This document shows, one piece after another, positions 26,216-34,015 of a stretch of 64,000 nucleotides of DNA. Both the position numbers and the translations under genes were made by a program. Source of the DNA: Cloacibacterium sp. TD35. GTDB lineage: Bacteria > Bacteroidota > Bacteroidia > Flavobacteriales > Weeksellaceae. Where the stretch lies: contig NZ_CP104850.1 in the NCBI RefSeq assembly GCF_028864635.1, positions 124,001 through 188,000 of the forward strand. Direction: 5' to 3'. Position 1 is the stretch's first letter; every line of letters starts with the position of its first letter. The notes below the pieces were generated by a model. It was not told where the DNA came from and searched no databases. It saw only the letters and a program-made list of their open reading frames with translations.

Positions 26216-28582
26216 TTATATCAGTCTTTTCCACCAAGGTTTCTTATCATGATCTGCGGTGTAAGAATATCCGTAACCGTATTTATAACCGTATCCATAT
26301 TTATTGCTGTAGGTAAGGTTAAGGTAGCTTACATCATTCAGCACAATAGCCATTTTTCCTTTGGCGTGGTCTTTGGATACCTGATTCGCAAATCCTATCA
26401 TCTCCTTATCGGTATATTCTGAGCGCATTAAAAATAACAACACATCTGAATATTTGATTAAGTTATAGGTATCTCCTACCATGAGCATAGGCGCTGAGTC
26501 TATGACCACATAATCAAAATGCTGCTGTGCATAGTCTAACAAGTCTGCAAATTTTTCACTTTCTAAAAGTTCATTAGGATTGGGAGCAATGGCACCTGAA
26601 TGGATGAGCTTAAGGTTTGGATTAATGGCAGATTCTGAAATAAATCTCTCAGGCTGTGAAGCGTAATTGCTTAAGAATTCTGAAAGTCCCTCTCCTTTGA
26701 GGTGCATAAATCGTTTGAGCTGAGGATTTCGGATGTCTGCTCCTACTAACAATACTTTTTTGCTTTGTGCCAAGGTAAGTGCTGTATTTACTGAAATGGT
26801 GGTTTTCCCTTCTCCTTTAATAGAAGAAGAAATGAGGATAACGGGACATTTATTTTCTTTGTTAAAGAAATATTTTACATTAGAATAGAGAATTCTAAAA
26901 GATTCTGCAAAAGCTGAGAGGTCGTTCTTACCGATAATGTTTTCTGCCCCTTTCGGTATATTGGGAATTTCTGCTACTACAGGTATGTCTTTTACTGAGT
27001 CTAGTATGTCTTCTTTTGTATGAATGTAGGTATCTAATGCATTCTTGACAAAGAAAAATAATAAAGGTAACAATAACCCTAGTGCATAGGCATAGAGCAT
27101 TATTTTGCTTGCGTTGGGTGATACTACCCCTGTCGTATAAGCAGGGTTAAGGGTTTTCACTTTTGGTGTGGTTACTGCCAAAGCCATAGAAATTTCTTCG
27201 TTTTTCTGCAACAAGTAAAGATACAGCGCTTCTTTAATTTTCTGTTGGCGGTCTATATTTTTAAAGAAGTTTTCTTGCTCTGGAAACATAGACATTTCTT
27301 GTTTGTATTTAGATATTTTGCCTTGTTGATACCCTAAGTTCGTAGATATTACTTCTTTGGATTTATTCAAACTTTCTCTAATGAGACTTTTGAGCTGAGA
27401 CAAATCTTTATTGAACTGCACAATCATAGGATTGGCAGGTGTGGCTTGTCTCAGGGTTTTATTTTTTAAGAGGAGCAATTCATTATATTGGGTGATTAAG
27501 CCTTCAGCAGCATTAGGTACCCCAATATTGGTAGGAAGCAACTGATCATTGGGAGCATTGACCATTCTGAGTACTGCATTTACCATCTCTAGTTGAGAAG
27601 CGAGTTCTAGTGTTTTTTGGGTTCCCTCATCTAAACCTTTGATGCTAGATAGCGCCTGCGTTTCTATATCAAAAATCTGGTTGGATCTTTTATAATTGGT
27701 TTTCTTCCCTTCAATGTTAGACAGCTCACTGGTAATGAGTTGCAGCCTTTCATTGATAAAAGCAGCAGAGTTACGAGCTTCTAACTTTTTGTCATTGTCT
27801 GCATCTAGATTATATTGCTTTATTAATTCATTGAGAATATCTTCTGACTTTTGTGGGATTTCTCCTCTATAGAAGAGGTCCATGATATTGGTATCTGTAT
27901 TGAGATTGGTTACCATGATGGCTCCCTCTAAACCAGCCGCAATATTCTTGTAGTTGAAAAAATTTACATTGATATAGTCTTGGTAATTTATCCCTTCAAC
28001 TTTAGAAATTTTTACTATCCCAAATCCTAAGTCATAAGGAACATCAAAATAATAGGATTTAGGATTCTTGCCTTCTAGATTTGCAAGCAGAAATCGCTTA
28101 TTGTCTAAGGCTTTAATTTTATATGAAGCCCCTCCGAAATTTTTTTCGTCTTTTAGCGCAATAATCTCCCCTCGAAAAGGGCTTAATTCATATAATTCTA
28201 TTTTCTTGATTTTGGCTTCTTGAACAAAGGTTACATCTAGATTAAGATGCTTCACCACTTTATTTAAAATGGGTTTAGACTTCATGAGGGCTATTTCATC
28301 TGAAATGGGATTTTTGGCGATCCCTCCTGTTCCCATGTTTTGCAAATCATTGAGCCCAATAACGCCTGTACTTTTTTTGGTAGAGTTATTAAAATATACT
28401 GATGCTTGGGAGCTGTAGATAGGAGTGGTATATCTCAGGTATATTTTTGCTGCTATGGCAAAAAGAACAAAAGAGAGTACAAACCAATACCAAACCCTTA
28501 CGTATTTAAAGATTTCTTTTTTAATATTGAGCTTTTTAGTTCTTTGTGGTAGAGAAGATTGTATGGGCTGAAGCGTTTCCAT
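26216..28582 (-). CDS. Wzc/CapB-like polysaccharide chain-length regulator and tyrosine autokinase
   Basis: 788 residues. The N-terminal Wzz part has a membrane helix (about 32-50), a long coiled-coil periplasmic domain and a second helix near 495-515. The C-terminal BY-kinase domain has Walker A (GEGKTT, Lys593), Walker A' (LLVGADIRNPQ) and Walker B (YVVIDSAPML). The tail is a tyrosine cluster (YGYGYKYGYGYSY) that serves as the autophosphorylation site in this family. It works with the Wza-like lipoprotein encoded just upstream to control polymerisation and export of the polysaccharide. Confidence 0.93.
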   Translation of the reverse strand: METLQPIQSSLPQRTKKLNIKKEIFKYVRVWYWFVLSFVLFAIAAKIYLRYTTPIYSSQASVYFNNSTKKSTGVIGLNDLQNMGTGGIAKNPISDEIALMKSKPILNKVVKHLNLDVTFVQEAKIKKIELYELSPFRGEIIALKDEKNFGGASYKIKALDNKRFLLANLEGKNPKSYYFDVPYDLGFGIVKISKVEGINYQDYINVNFFNYKNIAAGLEGAIMVTNLNTDTNIMDLFYRGEIPQKSEDILNELIKQYNLDADNDKKLEARNSAAFINERLQLITSELSNIEGKKTNYKRSNQIFDIETQALSSIKGLDEGTQKTLELASQLEMVNAVLRMVNAPNDQLLPTNIGVPNAAEGLITQYNELLLLKNKTLRQATPANPMIVQFNKDLSQLKSLIRESLNKSKEVISTNLGYQQGKISKYKQEMSMFPEQENFFKNIDRQQKIKEALYLYLLQKNEEISMALAVTTPKVKTLNPAYTTGVVSPNASKIMLYAYALGLLLPLLFFFVKNALDTYIHTKEDILDSVKDIPVVAEIPNIPKGAENIIGKNDLSAFAESFRILYSNVKYFFNKENKCPVILISSSIKGEGKTTISVNTALTLAQSKKVLLVGADIRNPQLKRFMHLKGEGLSEFLSNYASQPERFISESAINPNLKLIHSGAIAPNPNELLESEKFADLLDYAQQHFDYVVIDSAPMLMVGDTYNLIKYSDVLLFLMRSEYTDKEMIGFANQVSKDHAKGKMAIVLNDVSYLNLTYSNKYGYGYKYGYGYSYTADHDKKPWWKRLI

Positions 28583-28583
28583 T

Positions 28584-29369
28584 TTAATTTTTTATAAAAT
28601 TATATGCCGCAAATAAAAGTCCTAATACTCCAGAATAGGTTAATATTTTACTTAAAATAGGGGTTTTGTTTGCAGCAATCTGTGCATCTCTGTTTGGAAG
28701 AGCGTACAAGATATCATTATTTTGGATATAATAATATGGAGAATTAGATAGGTTATAATCTGTAAGGTCTAAGGTAATGGTTTGGTCTTTGCCATCTATA
28801 TTTCTAATTAATCTTACATTGGTAAGGTCTGAATTTTCATTGGTTCCTCCACCGAGTGCAATAGCTTGTAAAATATTTAATCTTTCATCAGAATAGGTTA
28901 CCATTCCTTTTTTATTAAACTCTCCTAAGAAAGTTAATTTTTGATTTTGCTGATTGATGATGACAATAGGTTCTACCAAATATTTTTTGAGTCTTTCTTC
29001 TAAGTCTGTCTTCAGTTCATCTACTGTGAATCCTGAAACTTTGATTTTCCCTAAAGTAGGAAAGTTAATTTCACCTTCTTTGTCTACTGTATAATTTAAG
29101 TTTGCTGAGGAAGAAGTATTTCCTACCTCGGCATTATTAATTTGACTTATTGTATTTAAGTTAAAGGGTTTGATGGCAATTTCATCATAACCTGTAACTT
29201 TTATATCTAATACATCTCCTATCATTAACTTATTTCCCTGAAATCTAGCTTGGGTGATTTCGGAATTGTAGTTTATGTCTTTGTCCATGTAAATCATGTC
29301 CTTTTTAGGACCGCATGAAATTACAGTTAGTGAAACAAGCAGTATTAAAAATCTTAGAATGTTTTTCAC
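28584..29369 (-). CDS. Wza-like polysaccharide export lipoprotein
   Basis: About 261 residues. The signal is KNILRFLILLVSLTVISC with the lipobox cysteine, so the mature protein is a lipoprotein. A Poly_export domain (MIGDVLDIKVTGYDEI) and SLBB domains (LGEFNKKGMVTYSDERLNIL) follow, then a C-terminal membrane helix (ILSKILTYSGVLGLLFAAYN). It should form the outer-membrane exit channel with the Wzc partner one base downstream. I prefer the GTG start at 29369, which gives a normal lipoprotein signal; the ATG at 29384 adds MTYYH and would sit almost on the predicted transcription start. Confidence 0.9.
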   Translation of the reverse strand: MKNILRFLILLVSLTVISCGPKKDMIYMDKDINYNSEITQARFQGNKLMIGDVLDIKVTGYDEIAIKPFNLNTISQINNAEVGNTSSSANLNYTVDKEGEINFPTLGKIKVSGFTVDELKTDLEERLKKYLVEPIVIINQQNQKLTFLGEFNKKGMVTYSDERLNILQAIALGGGTNENSDLTNVRLIRNIDGKDQTITLDLTDYNLSNSPYYYIQNNDILYALPNRDAQIAANKTPILSKILTYSGVLGLLFAAYNFIKN

Positions 29370-29392
29370 GTGATAATAGGTCATTTATTAGA

Positions 29393-29421
29393 CAAAAATA
29401 ATATAAATTTATGATAAACAA
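29393..29421 (-). promoter_or_regulatory. Promoter of the polysaccharide export/synthesis operon
   Basis: On the minus strand TTG (29421-29419) is followed after 18 nt by TATTTTTG (29400-29393), matching the Bacteroidota TTG-N(17-23)-TAnnTTTG pattern. Transcription would start near 29386, just before the wza-like gene. Confidence 0.6.
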
Positions 29422-29541
29422 TCATTTTAAAAAGTGAGAGATTGGATAAATTTAGTTTCCCTTGTTGCTTTTGGTGAAAAGATTTATTTCTTGGTGTCAC
29501 CTTTTATTAAATTAAACTCTATAACACCTTCATTTTATATG

Positions 29542-29570
29542 CAAAAAGCACAGTAATAAAATACTGTGCT
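29542..29570 (-). terminator. Intrinsic terminator after the outer-membrane barrel gene
   Basis: Perfect 9-bp stem AGCACAGTA/TACTGTGCT with a 6-nt loop, followed on the minus strand by TTTTGC. It lies about 20 nt past the stop at 29591 and separates this gene from the polysaccharide operon. Confidence 0.85.
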
Positions 29571-29590
29571 CGATTTAATATGTGATTTAT

Positions 29591-30211
29591 TTAGTTAAAA
29601 TAATAACTTATTCCTAACCCCATTAATCTGTTCCAGGTTTTATGGTCTTGATAATTAGGGTATACCCCTGATATTCCTTGGTCATATCTTAGATACACCT
29701 CTACCTTATCACTTATTACATACCCAAACGCTCCGGAAACTGATAAATTTAGCTTTTTCATGTCATCATCCCTCAGTCCTATGTACCCTGCATCTTCATT
29801 GGTAGGGCCTGCTCTATTTTCTGAAACATTATAAGCAAATCTAGGCCCAATCATGAAATAGAAATTCTCAAAATACCCTCTGTACAAGTGGAATTTTCCG
29901 TATAGGGCAAATGCTATATAATCATTTCTAAAATACTGTCTTCCTTGTTCGAGAATGGTTTTTTCGCCTTCCATACTGTATTCTATCACGGGGTAAATGT
30001 AATAACGAAGTGGTGCGTAGATGCTTCTTTGAAAGGTCTCCAAAGGAATTTCCATGAATAAGCCAACACTTGGCGCAATTCTACCTCTAGAGAAGTCATG
30101 AATTCCTTCGATAGACGAAGAATGCACATTTGCAGTCGCTCCCCATTTCACCTCTTGAGCAAAAGAAAATCCTGAAAGCAAAATAGCAAAAACAAAGAAT
30201 ATTTTTTTCAT
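29591..30211 (-). CDS. Outer-membrane beta-barrel protein of unknown function
   Basis: 206 residues from the ATG at 30211, giving the signal peptide MKKIFFVFAILLSGFSFAQ. The longer frame to 30247 adds 12 residues before the signal and is unlikely. The mature part alternates aromatic and polar residues (APLRYYIYPVIEYSMEGEK, YFENFYFMIGPRFAYNV) and ends NRLMGLGISYYFN, the usual barrel terminus with a final aromatic. No specific family was recognised. It follows glyA by 51 nt. Confidence 0.75.
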   Translation of the reverse strand: MKKIFFVFAILLSGFSFAQEVKWGATANVHSSSIEGIHDFSRGRIAPSVGLFMEIPLETFQRSIYAPLRYYIYPVIEYSMEGEKTILEQGRQYFRNDYIAFALYGKFHLYRGYFENFYFMIGPRFAYNVSENRAGPTNEDAGYIGLRDDDMKKLNLSVSGAFGYVISDKVEVYLRYDQGISGVYPNYQDHKTWNRLMGLGISYYFN

Positions 30212-30262
30212 ATTTAGCGAAATATAGTACAAAATAACATTTTTCATTTTAGTTGAGTAAAA

Positions 30263-31534
30263 TTATCCGTTAAATAATGCTCTTCCTTCCATTAACTGAT
30301 GTACTTTTTGTTTTACTTGTTCTAGGGTATTTTCATCTTTAATATTGGTCACCACTTCATTGATTAAATCTGCAATGGTCTCCATGTCTTTTTCTAATAA
30401 ACCTCTCGTGGTGATGGCGGCGGTTCCTAATCTGATTCCAGAAGTGATGAATGGAGACTTATCGTCATAAGGAACCATATTTTTATTACACGTAATGTCT
30501 GCTTTTACTAAAGCTTTTTCGGTTTCTTTACCGTTTACGCCTTTATTTCTAAGGTCTACCAACATCAGGTGATTATCTGTGCCTCCACTAACAATGTCAA
30601 AACCTCTGTCTATCATTGCTTGAGACAATGCTCTAGCGTTTGCTACGACTTGTTTGGTATAGGTTTCAAATTTCTGGTCGATGGCTTCTGCATAGGCCAC
30701 TGCTTTTGCAGCAATTACGTGTTCTAGCGGCCCACCTTGAGTTCCTGGGAATACTGCTCCATCTAATACGGCACTCATCATTTTGGTTTCGCCTTTTGGT
30801 GTTTTGTGACCGTAAGTATTTTCGAAATCTTTGCCCATCATGATCATTCCTCCTCTTGGTCCGCGAAGCGTTTTATGCGTAGTAGTGGTTACAACATGGC
30901 AATGTTCGAATGGTGAGTTCAATAATCCTTTGGCAACCAAACCTGCAGGATGTGCAATATCTGCCCACAATGTAGCGCCTACCTCATCAGCTATTTCTCT
31001 GAATTTGGCATAATCTAAATCTCTAGAATACGCTGAGAAACCTGCAATCAGCATTTTTGGTTTTTCGCGCAATGCTACTTCACGCATTTGGTTATAATCG
31101 ATAAGACCTGTTTCTTTTTCAACTCCGTAAAATACAGGACGGAAATTAATTCCCGAAAAATTCACATGAGAACCGTGTGTCAAATGACCTCCCATTGATA
31201 AATCCATTCCCATAACGGTATCTCCAGGTTTTAACACCGAAAGATAAATGGCAGCATTGGCCTGTGAACCAGAATGCGGCTGTACGTTGGCATATTCTAC
31301 GCCGAAAAGTTGTTTTGCTCTTTCAATGGCCAGTGTTTCTACTTCGTCTACCACTTCACAACCTCCGTAGTATCTCTTACCTGGGTAGCCTTCTGCATAT
31401 TTATTCGTTAAGACACTTCCCATGGCTTTCATCACGTTATCAGAAACAAAATTTTCTGATGCAATAAGCTCTATGCCATGCGTTTGTCTCTGTCTTTCTT
31501 TTTCAATCAATTCAAAAATGATATCGTTGCTCAT
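30263..31534 (-). CDS. glyA: Serine hydroxymethyltransferase
   Basis: 423 residues, full length. It interconverts serine plus tetrahydrofolate with glycine plus 5,10-methylene-tetrahydrofolate in the cytoplasm. The PLP lysine is Lys221 in [17 protein letters not shown]. Other conserved stretches are [36 protein letters not shown] and [19 protein letters not shown] box lies 21 nt before the start. Confidence 0.98.
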   Translation of the reverse strand: MSNDIIFELIEKERQRQTHGIELIASENFVSDNVMKAMGSVLTNKYAEGYPGKRYYGGCEVVDEVETLAIERAKQLFGVEYANVQPHSGSQANAAIYLSVLKPGDTVMGMDLSMGGHLTHGSHVNFSGINFRPVFYGVEKETGLIDYNQMREVALREKPKMLIAGFSAYSRDLDYAKFREIADEVGATLWADIAHPAGLVAKGLLNSPFEHCHVVTTTTHKTLRGPRGGMIMMGKDFENTYGHKTPKGETKMMSAVLDGAVFPGTQGGPLEHVIAAKAVAYAEAIDQKFETYTKQVVANARALSQAMIDRGFDIVSGGTDNHLMLVDLRNKGVNGKETEKALVKADITCNKNMVPYDDKSPFITSGIRLGTAAITTRGLLEKDMETIADLINEVVTNIKDENTLEQVKQKVHQLMEGRALFNG

Positions 31535-31554
31535 ATTAGATTTTTTATTTTGCT

Positions 31555-31562
31555 CAAAAATA
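31555..31562 (-). promoter_or_regulatory. Candidate -7 box (TATTTTTG) before glyA
   Basis: Full TAnnTTTG match on the minus strand, 20 nt before the glyA start. The -33 element is not clear. Confidence 0.4.
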
Positions 31563-31605
31563 AGAAATTATGCAGATATTTGCAGATAACTTTACATTAA
31601 TAATT

Positions 31606-31899
31606 ATGGGAAAGAAAAAATATAAAAAACAGTTGCTTAAATCTCTGAAATCTTTAGGGAAATCTGAACATCTTCTGTTGGAAAGCATGACCAATTTGAT
31701 GCTTCTAGGAGAACTGAAGAAAAACAATATTGAGTTTAAAGATGGAGATACCTTTACTTTTAAAGACAATATTTTTGATTACAGCGAAGACAAAAACATC
31801 AGAAAAATGGCAAAACTTCGTCATAAAATGATGAAAACCATGAATAAACTGGTGGAGAAAAATAATTTTAAGGATAAGGAAATTAAGTTCTTATCGTAA
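31606..31899 (+). CDS. Small basic hypothetical protein
   Basis: 97 residues from the ATG at 31606 (MGKKKYKKQLLKSLKSLGKS), diverging from glyA. An in-frame ATG at 31570 would add 12 residues but sits in the glyA promoter. The protein is highly charged and helical (IRKMAKLRHKMMKTMNKLVE), with no recognised domain. A strong terminator follows, supporting a real gene. Confidence 0.6.
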   Translation: MGKKKYKKQLLKSLKSLGKSEHLLLESMTNLMLLGELKKNNIEFKDGDTFTFKDNIFDYSEDKNIRKMAKLRHKMMKTMNKLVEKNNFKDKEIKFLS

Positions 31900-31903
31900 A
31901 AAT

Positions 31904-31938
31904 AAAAAAGCAATCTTCAATGGAGATTGCTTTTTATT
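31904..31938 (+). terminator. Intrinsic terminator after the small basic protein
   Basis: Stem AGCAATCT/AGATTGCT extended by A/T pairs, 7-nt loop, followed by TTTTTATTTT. Confidence 0.85.
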
Positions 31939-31999
31939 TTATTAAAAAATTAAAGAATTTAAAAATTAAAAGATTTATCATCCTCAACGTATTCTTTTA

Positions 32000-32881
32000 T
32001 TAAAACAAAGTCTTAGTTTCAGCCATTACAGGAACATGAATCTCTGTTCCGAATGCTTCGTTAATTTTCTCAATGAAATAAGCTGACAACAACGGAGAAG
32101 CCAATTCTACATTTTGATGAACGAAAAAACACAGGTTTTTCAGGCCTTCTTCTTTCCAAAGTTTTATCCGTTCTAACCAATCATCTAATCTTGCATAATC
32201 GCTGTCTGCATTGGCGCCTACATATCTTACAAAAGCGGTATCTGATGTGAGTCTCATGTGCAACATGTCTCTTCTACCTGCTGTATCTACGATGATATTC
32301 GCAATGTTATTCTCTTCTAGCAACTGAGAGAATTTTTCAAAATTTTCTTCTTCAAACCATTCTGCACTGCGCACTTCTATCGCCAGTGGAACTTCTTTTG
32401 GCCATTCTTTTACAAATTTTTCTACCCTGTCAAAATCTTTAGGCTTGAAATTATCATGCAGTTGTAAGAACACCATTCCCAACTGGTCTCCGAAATTCAA
32501 AACTGAAGTCGCGTAATCCGTAACCACATCAGTCACATTAATCAGTCTTCTGAAATGTGAAACGGTATTGGTGATTTTTGGAAAAAACTTAAAATTGGGC
32601 GGTGTTTTTTCTTTCCATGTGAGCACTTGTTCTGGACTTGGCAAAGAGTAAAATGTAGCGTTCAACTCAATAGAATTGAATTGGGTAGCGTAGTATTTCA
32701 ACTCGTCTTTGGTTCCTTTTGGGTAAAATCCTTTCAGGTCGGTTTTGTTCCATTTGGCACAACCGATGTAGATATTGAAATCGTTTCCATTAGATTTTTC
32801 TAAAATTTCTTGGGTTTTAGGATGATCTTTCGGAAGGGTGAAGTCTATTTGTGATGGGTCTGCTACTTGTCCGAATTTCAT
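32000..32881 (-). CDS. DUF72 domain-containing protein (YecE-like)
   Basis: 293 residues. Family features are NIYIGCAKWNKTDLKGFYP near the start, QFNSIELNATFYSLPSPEQV, and LAIEVRSAEWFEEENF. DUF72 proteins have a TIM-barrel fold and no settled function. The gene stands alone, with the plus-strand terminator on one side and a repeat-filled gap on the other. Confidence 0.9.
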   Translation of the reverse strand: MKFGQVADPSQIDFTLPKDHPKTQEILEKSNGNDFNIYIGCAKWNKTDLKGFYPKGTKDELKYYATQFNSIELNATFYSLPSPEQVLTWKEKTPPNFKFFPKITNTVSHFRRLINVTDVVTDYATSVLNFGDQLGMVFLQLHDNFKPKDFDRVEKFVKEWPKEVPLAIEVRSAEWFEEENFEKFSQLLEENNIANIIVDTAGRRDMLHMRLTSDTAFVRYVGANADSDYARLDDWLERIKLWKEEGLKNLCFFVHQNVELASPLLSAYFIEKINEAFGTEIHVPVMAETKTLF

Positions 32882-33190
32882 TTTTTTAGTTTTTAGGGAT
32901 TAGGAAAAAGGGATTGGTTTCAAAGGTAAAAATTTCTTGTAGATTCTAAAAAGAAAGTGAATTTATATTTCCCGCAGATTGCGCTGATTTTTTAACACAG
33001 AGAGCACAGAGTTTTTTCACAGAGAACACAAAGATTGGATTTTATGTTTATCGTTCCGTAGGAATCTAAAAGAATTTATGATTATTTCAAGTATTTTAAG
33101 TTTTGGCTAAAGCCAAATTGCGTTGTTAATTAAAAAGTCGGGATTTCTTCGTCTCCGCTCAGAACCTGCGACTCTATTGAATAAAAAATT
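32882..33190. repeat. Gene-free stretch made of dispersed intergenic repeat fragments
   Basis: About 310 nt without a gene. It contains CGCAGATTGCGCTGATTTTT and two CACAGAG...ACACA(A)AG-like words (32994-33034), a TTTGGCTAAAGCCAAA palindrome near 33103-33118, and at 33141-33164 a copy of the repeat that the IS110 element has entered elsewhere in the window. It looks like accumulated repeat debris; no promoter or coding frame was seen. Confidence 0.6.
33141..33164 (-). repeat. Intact copy of the IS110 target repeat
   Basis: On the plus strand it reads TTCTTCGTCTCCGCTCAGAA, one substitution from the joined flanks of the IS110 element (TTCTTCGACTCCGCT plus CAGAA on the opposite strand). It serves as an empty-site reference for the insertion at 50598-51838. 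Confidence 0.75.
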
Positions 33191-33391
33191 TCAATCATTA
33201 TCTTCAAGTTGGAAAATTTCTTCAACATTCTTTTTAAAATATTTTGAAATTTTCAAAGCTAAAACAGTAGATGGAACATACTTTCCTGCTTCTAAAGCGT
33301 TAACAGTTTGTCTAGAAACCCCAATTCTTTTTGCTAATTCTTCTTGCGTTATATTTAAAATTGCTCTTTGAACTTTTATGTTATTTTTCAT
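33191..33391 (-). CDS. XRE-family (Cro/CI type) transcriptional regulator
   Basis: 66 residues, a single helix-turn-helix: IKVQRAILNITQEELAKRIG, VSRQTVNALEAGKYVPST, LALKISKYFKKNVEEIFQLE. This short YozG/HTH_3 type usually represses its own operon. Its ATG overlaps the stop of the membrane-protein gene by 4 nt, so the two are coupled. Confidence 0.92.
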   Translation of the reverse strand: MKNNIKVQRAILNITQEELAKRIGVSRQTVNALEAGKYVPSTVLALKISKYFKKNVEEIFQLEDND

Positions 33392-33840
33392 TTTCTCGAA
33401 AGTAAATAATTGAACTTAAACACATAAAGAACCAATGGTAAATACATTGATAAAATCATCACATTAAAAAAAGCCATTCCATAAATAGTTAAAAATAGAA
33501 TTAAGACAATTAAATAGCTTATCATTAGACTCCAAAATACGGATTTTAAACGAAGAAAATTTATATATTCATCTTCATTCTTTTCATTGGAAAAACCTAC
33601 AAGTAATCCACCAATAATAATTAATAAACCCGTAAGATTAGTCACCCAATCAACTTTAGTAATTTGAAAGAAACCGCTTTCCGAAAACAATCCAGAATTA
33701 AAAAAAACTGGTAAATGAATTTTAAAAACTTCAAAATTGATTTCAAAAATAATCATTATTAATCCCCATATTAATGACGGAATAAAAATTAGCCAACCTA
33801 CTTTTTTACACCTGTTTGGCAAAAGTTTTAAATTTTTCAT
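33388..33840 (-). CDS. Membrane protein partner of the XRE regulator
   Basis: 150 residues from the ATG at 33840 (MKNLKLLPNRCKKVGWLIFI). The longer frame to 33891 is unlikely because it runs through the operator-like palindrome. Four membrane segments are visible (GWLIFIPSLIWGLIMIIFE, WVTNLTGLLIIIGGLLVGF, SLMISYLIVLILFLTIYG, NVMILSMYLPLVLYVFKF). The pairing of a four-helix protein with a small XRE regulator is frequent in Bacteroidota and Firmicutes, but its job is unknown. Confidence 0.75.
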   Translation of the reverse strand: MKNLKLLPNRCKKVGWLIFIPSLIWGLIMIIFEINFEVFKIHLPVFFNSGLFSESGFFQITKVDWVTNLTGLLIIIGGLLVGFSNEKNEDEYINFLRLKSVFWSLMISYLIVLILFLTIYGMAFFNVMILSMYLPLVLYVFKFNYLLSRK

Positions 33841-33848
33841 ATTATATT

Positions 33849-33872
33849 TTTTTACACTTACGAATGTAAAAA
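33849..33872. promoter_or_regulatory. Operator-like palindrome upstream of the membrane protein/XRE pair
   Basis: TTTTTACA (33849-33856) and TGTAAAAA (33865-33872) form an 8-bp inverted repeat around CTTACGAA, immediately before the start at 33840. Further TTTTACAT words occur at about 33877 and 33897. The XRE regulator is the obvious candidate binder. Confidence 0.5.
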
Positions 33873-33945
33873 TTATTTTACATTTAGACAAATATTTTTT
33901 ACATAAATCTTATAATTAGACTGATATATCAGTTTTAATTTTCTG

Positions 33946-33977
33946 ACAAAAAAAAACCGCAGAAATTTCTGCGGTTT
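33946..33977 (-). terminator. Intrinsic terminator after nrdA
   Basis: AAACCGCAGAAA (33954-33965) and TTTCTGCGGTTT (33966-33977) form a strong stem followed by a T-run on the minus strand, 38 nt past the nrdA stop. Confidence 0.85.
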
Positions 33978-34015
33978 GTATATTGTAAATCAAAAATCTT
34001 CAATTGTCAATTGAA

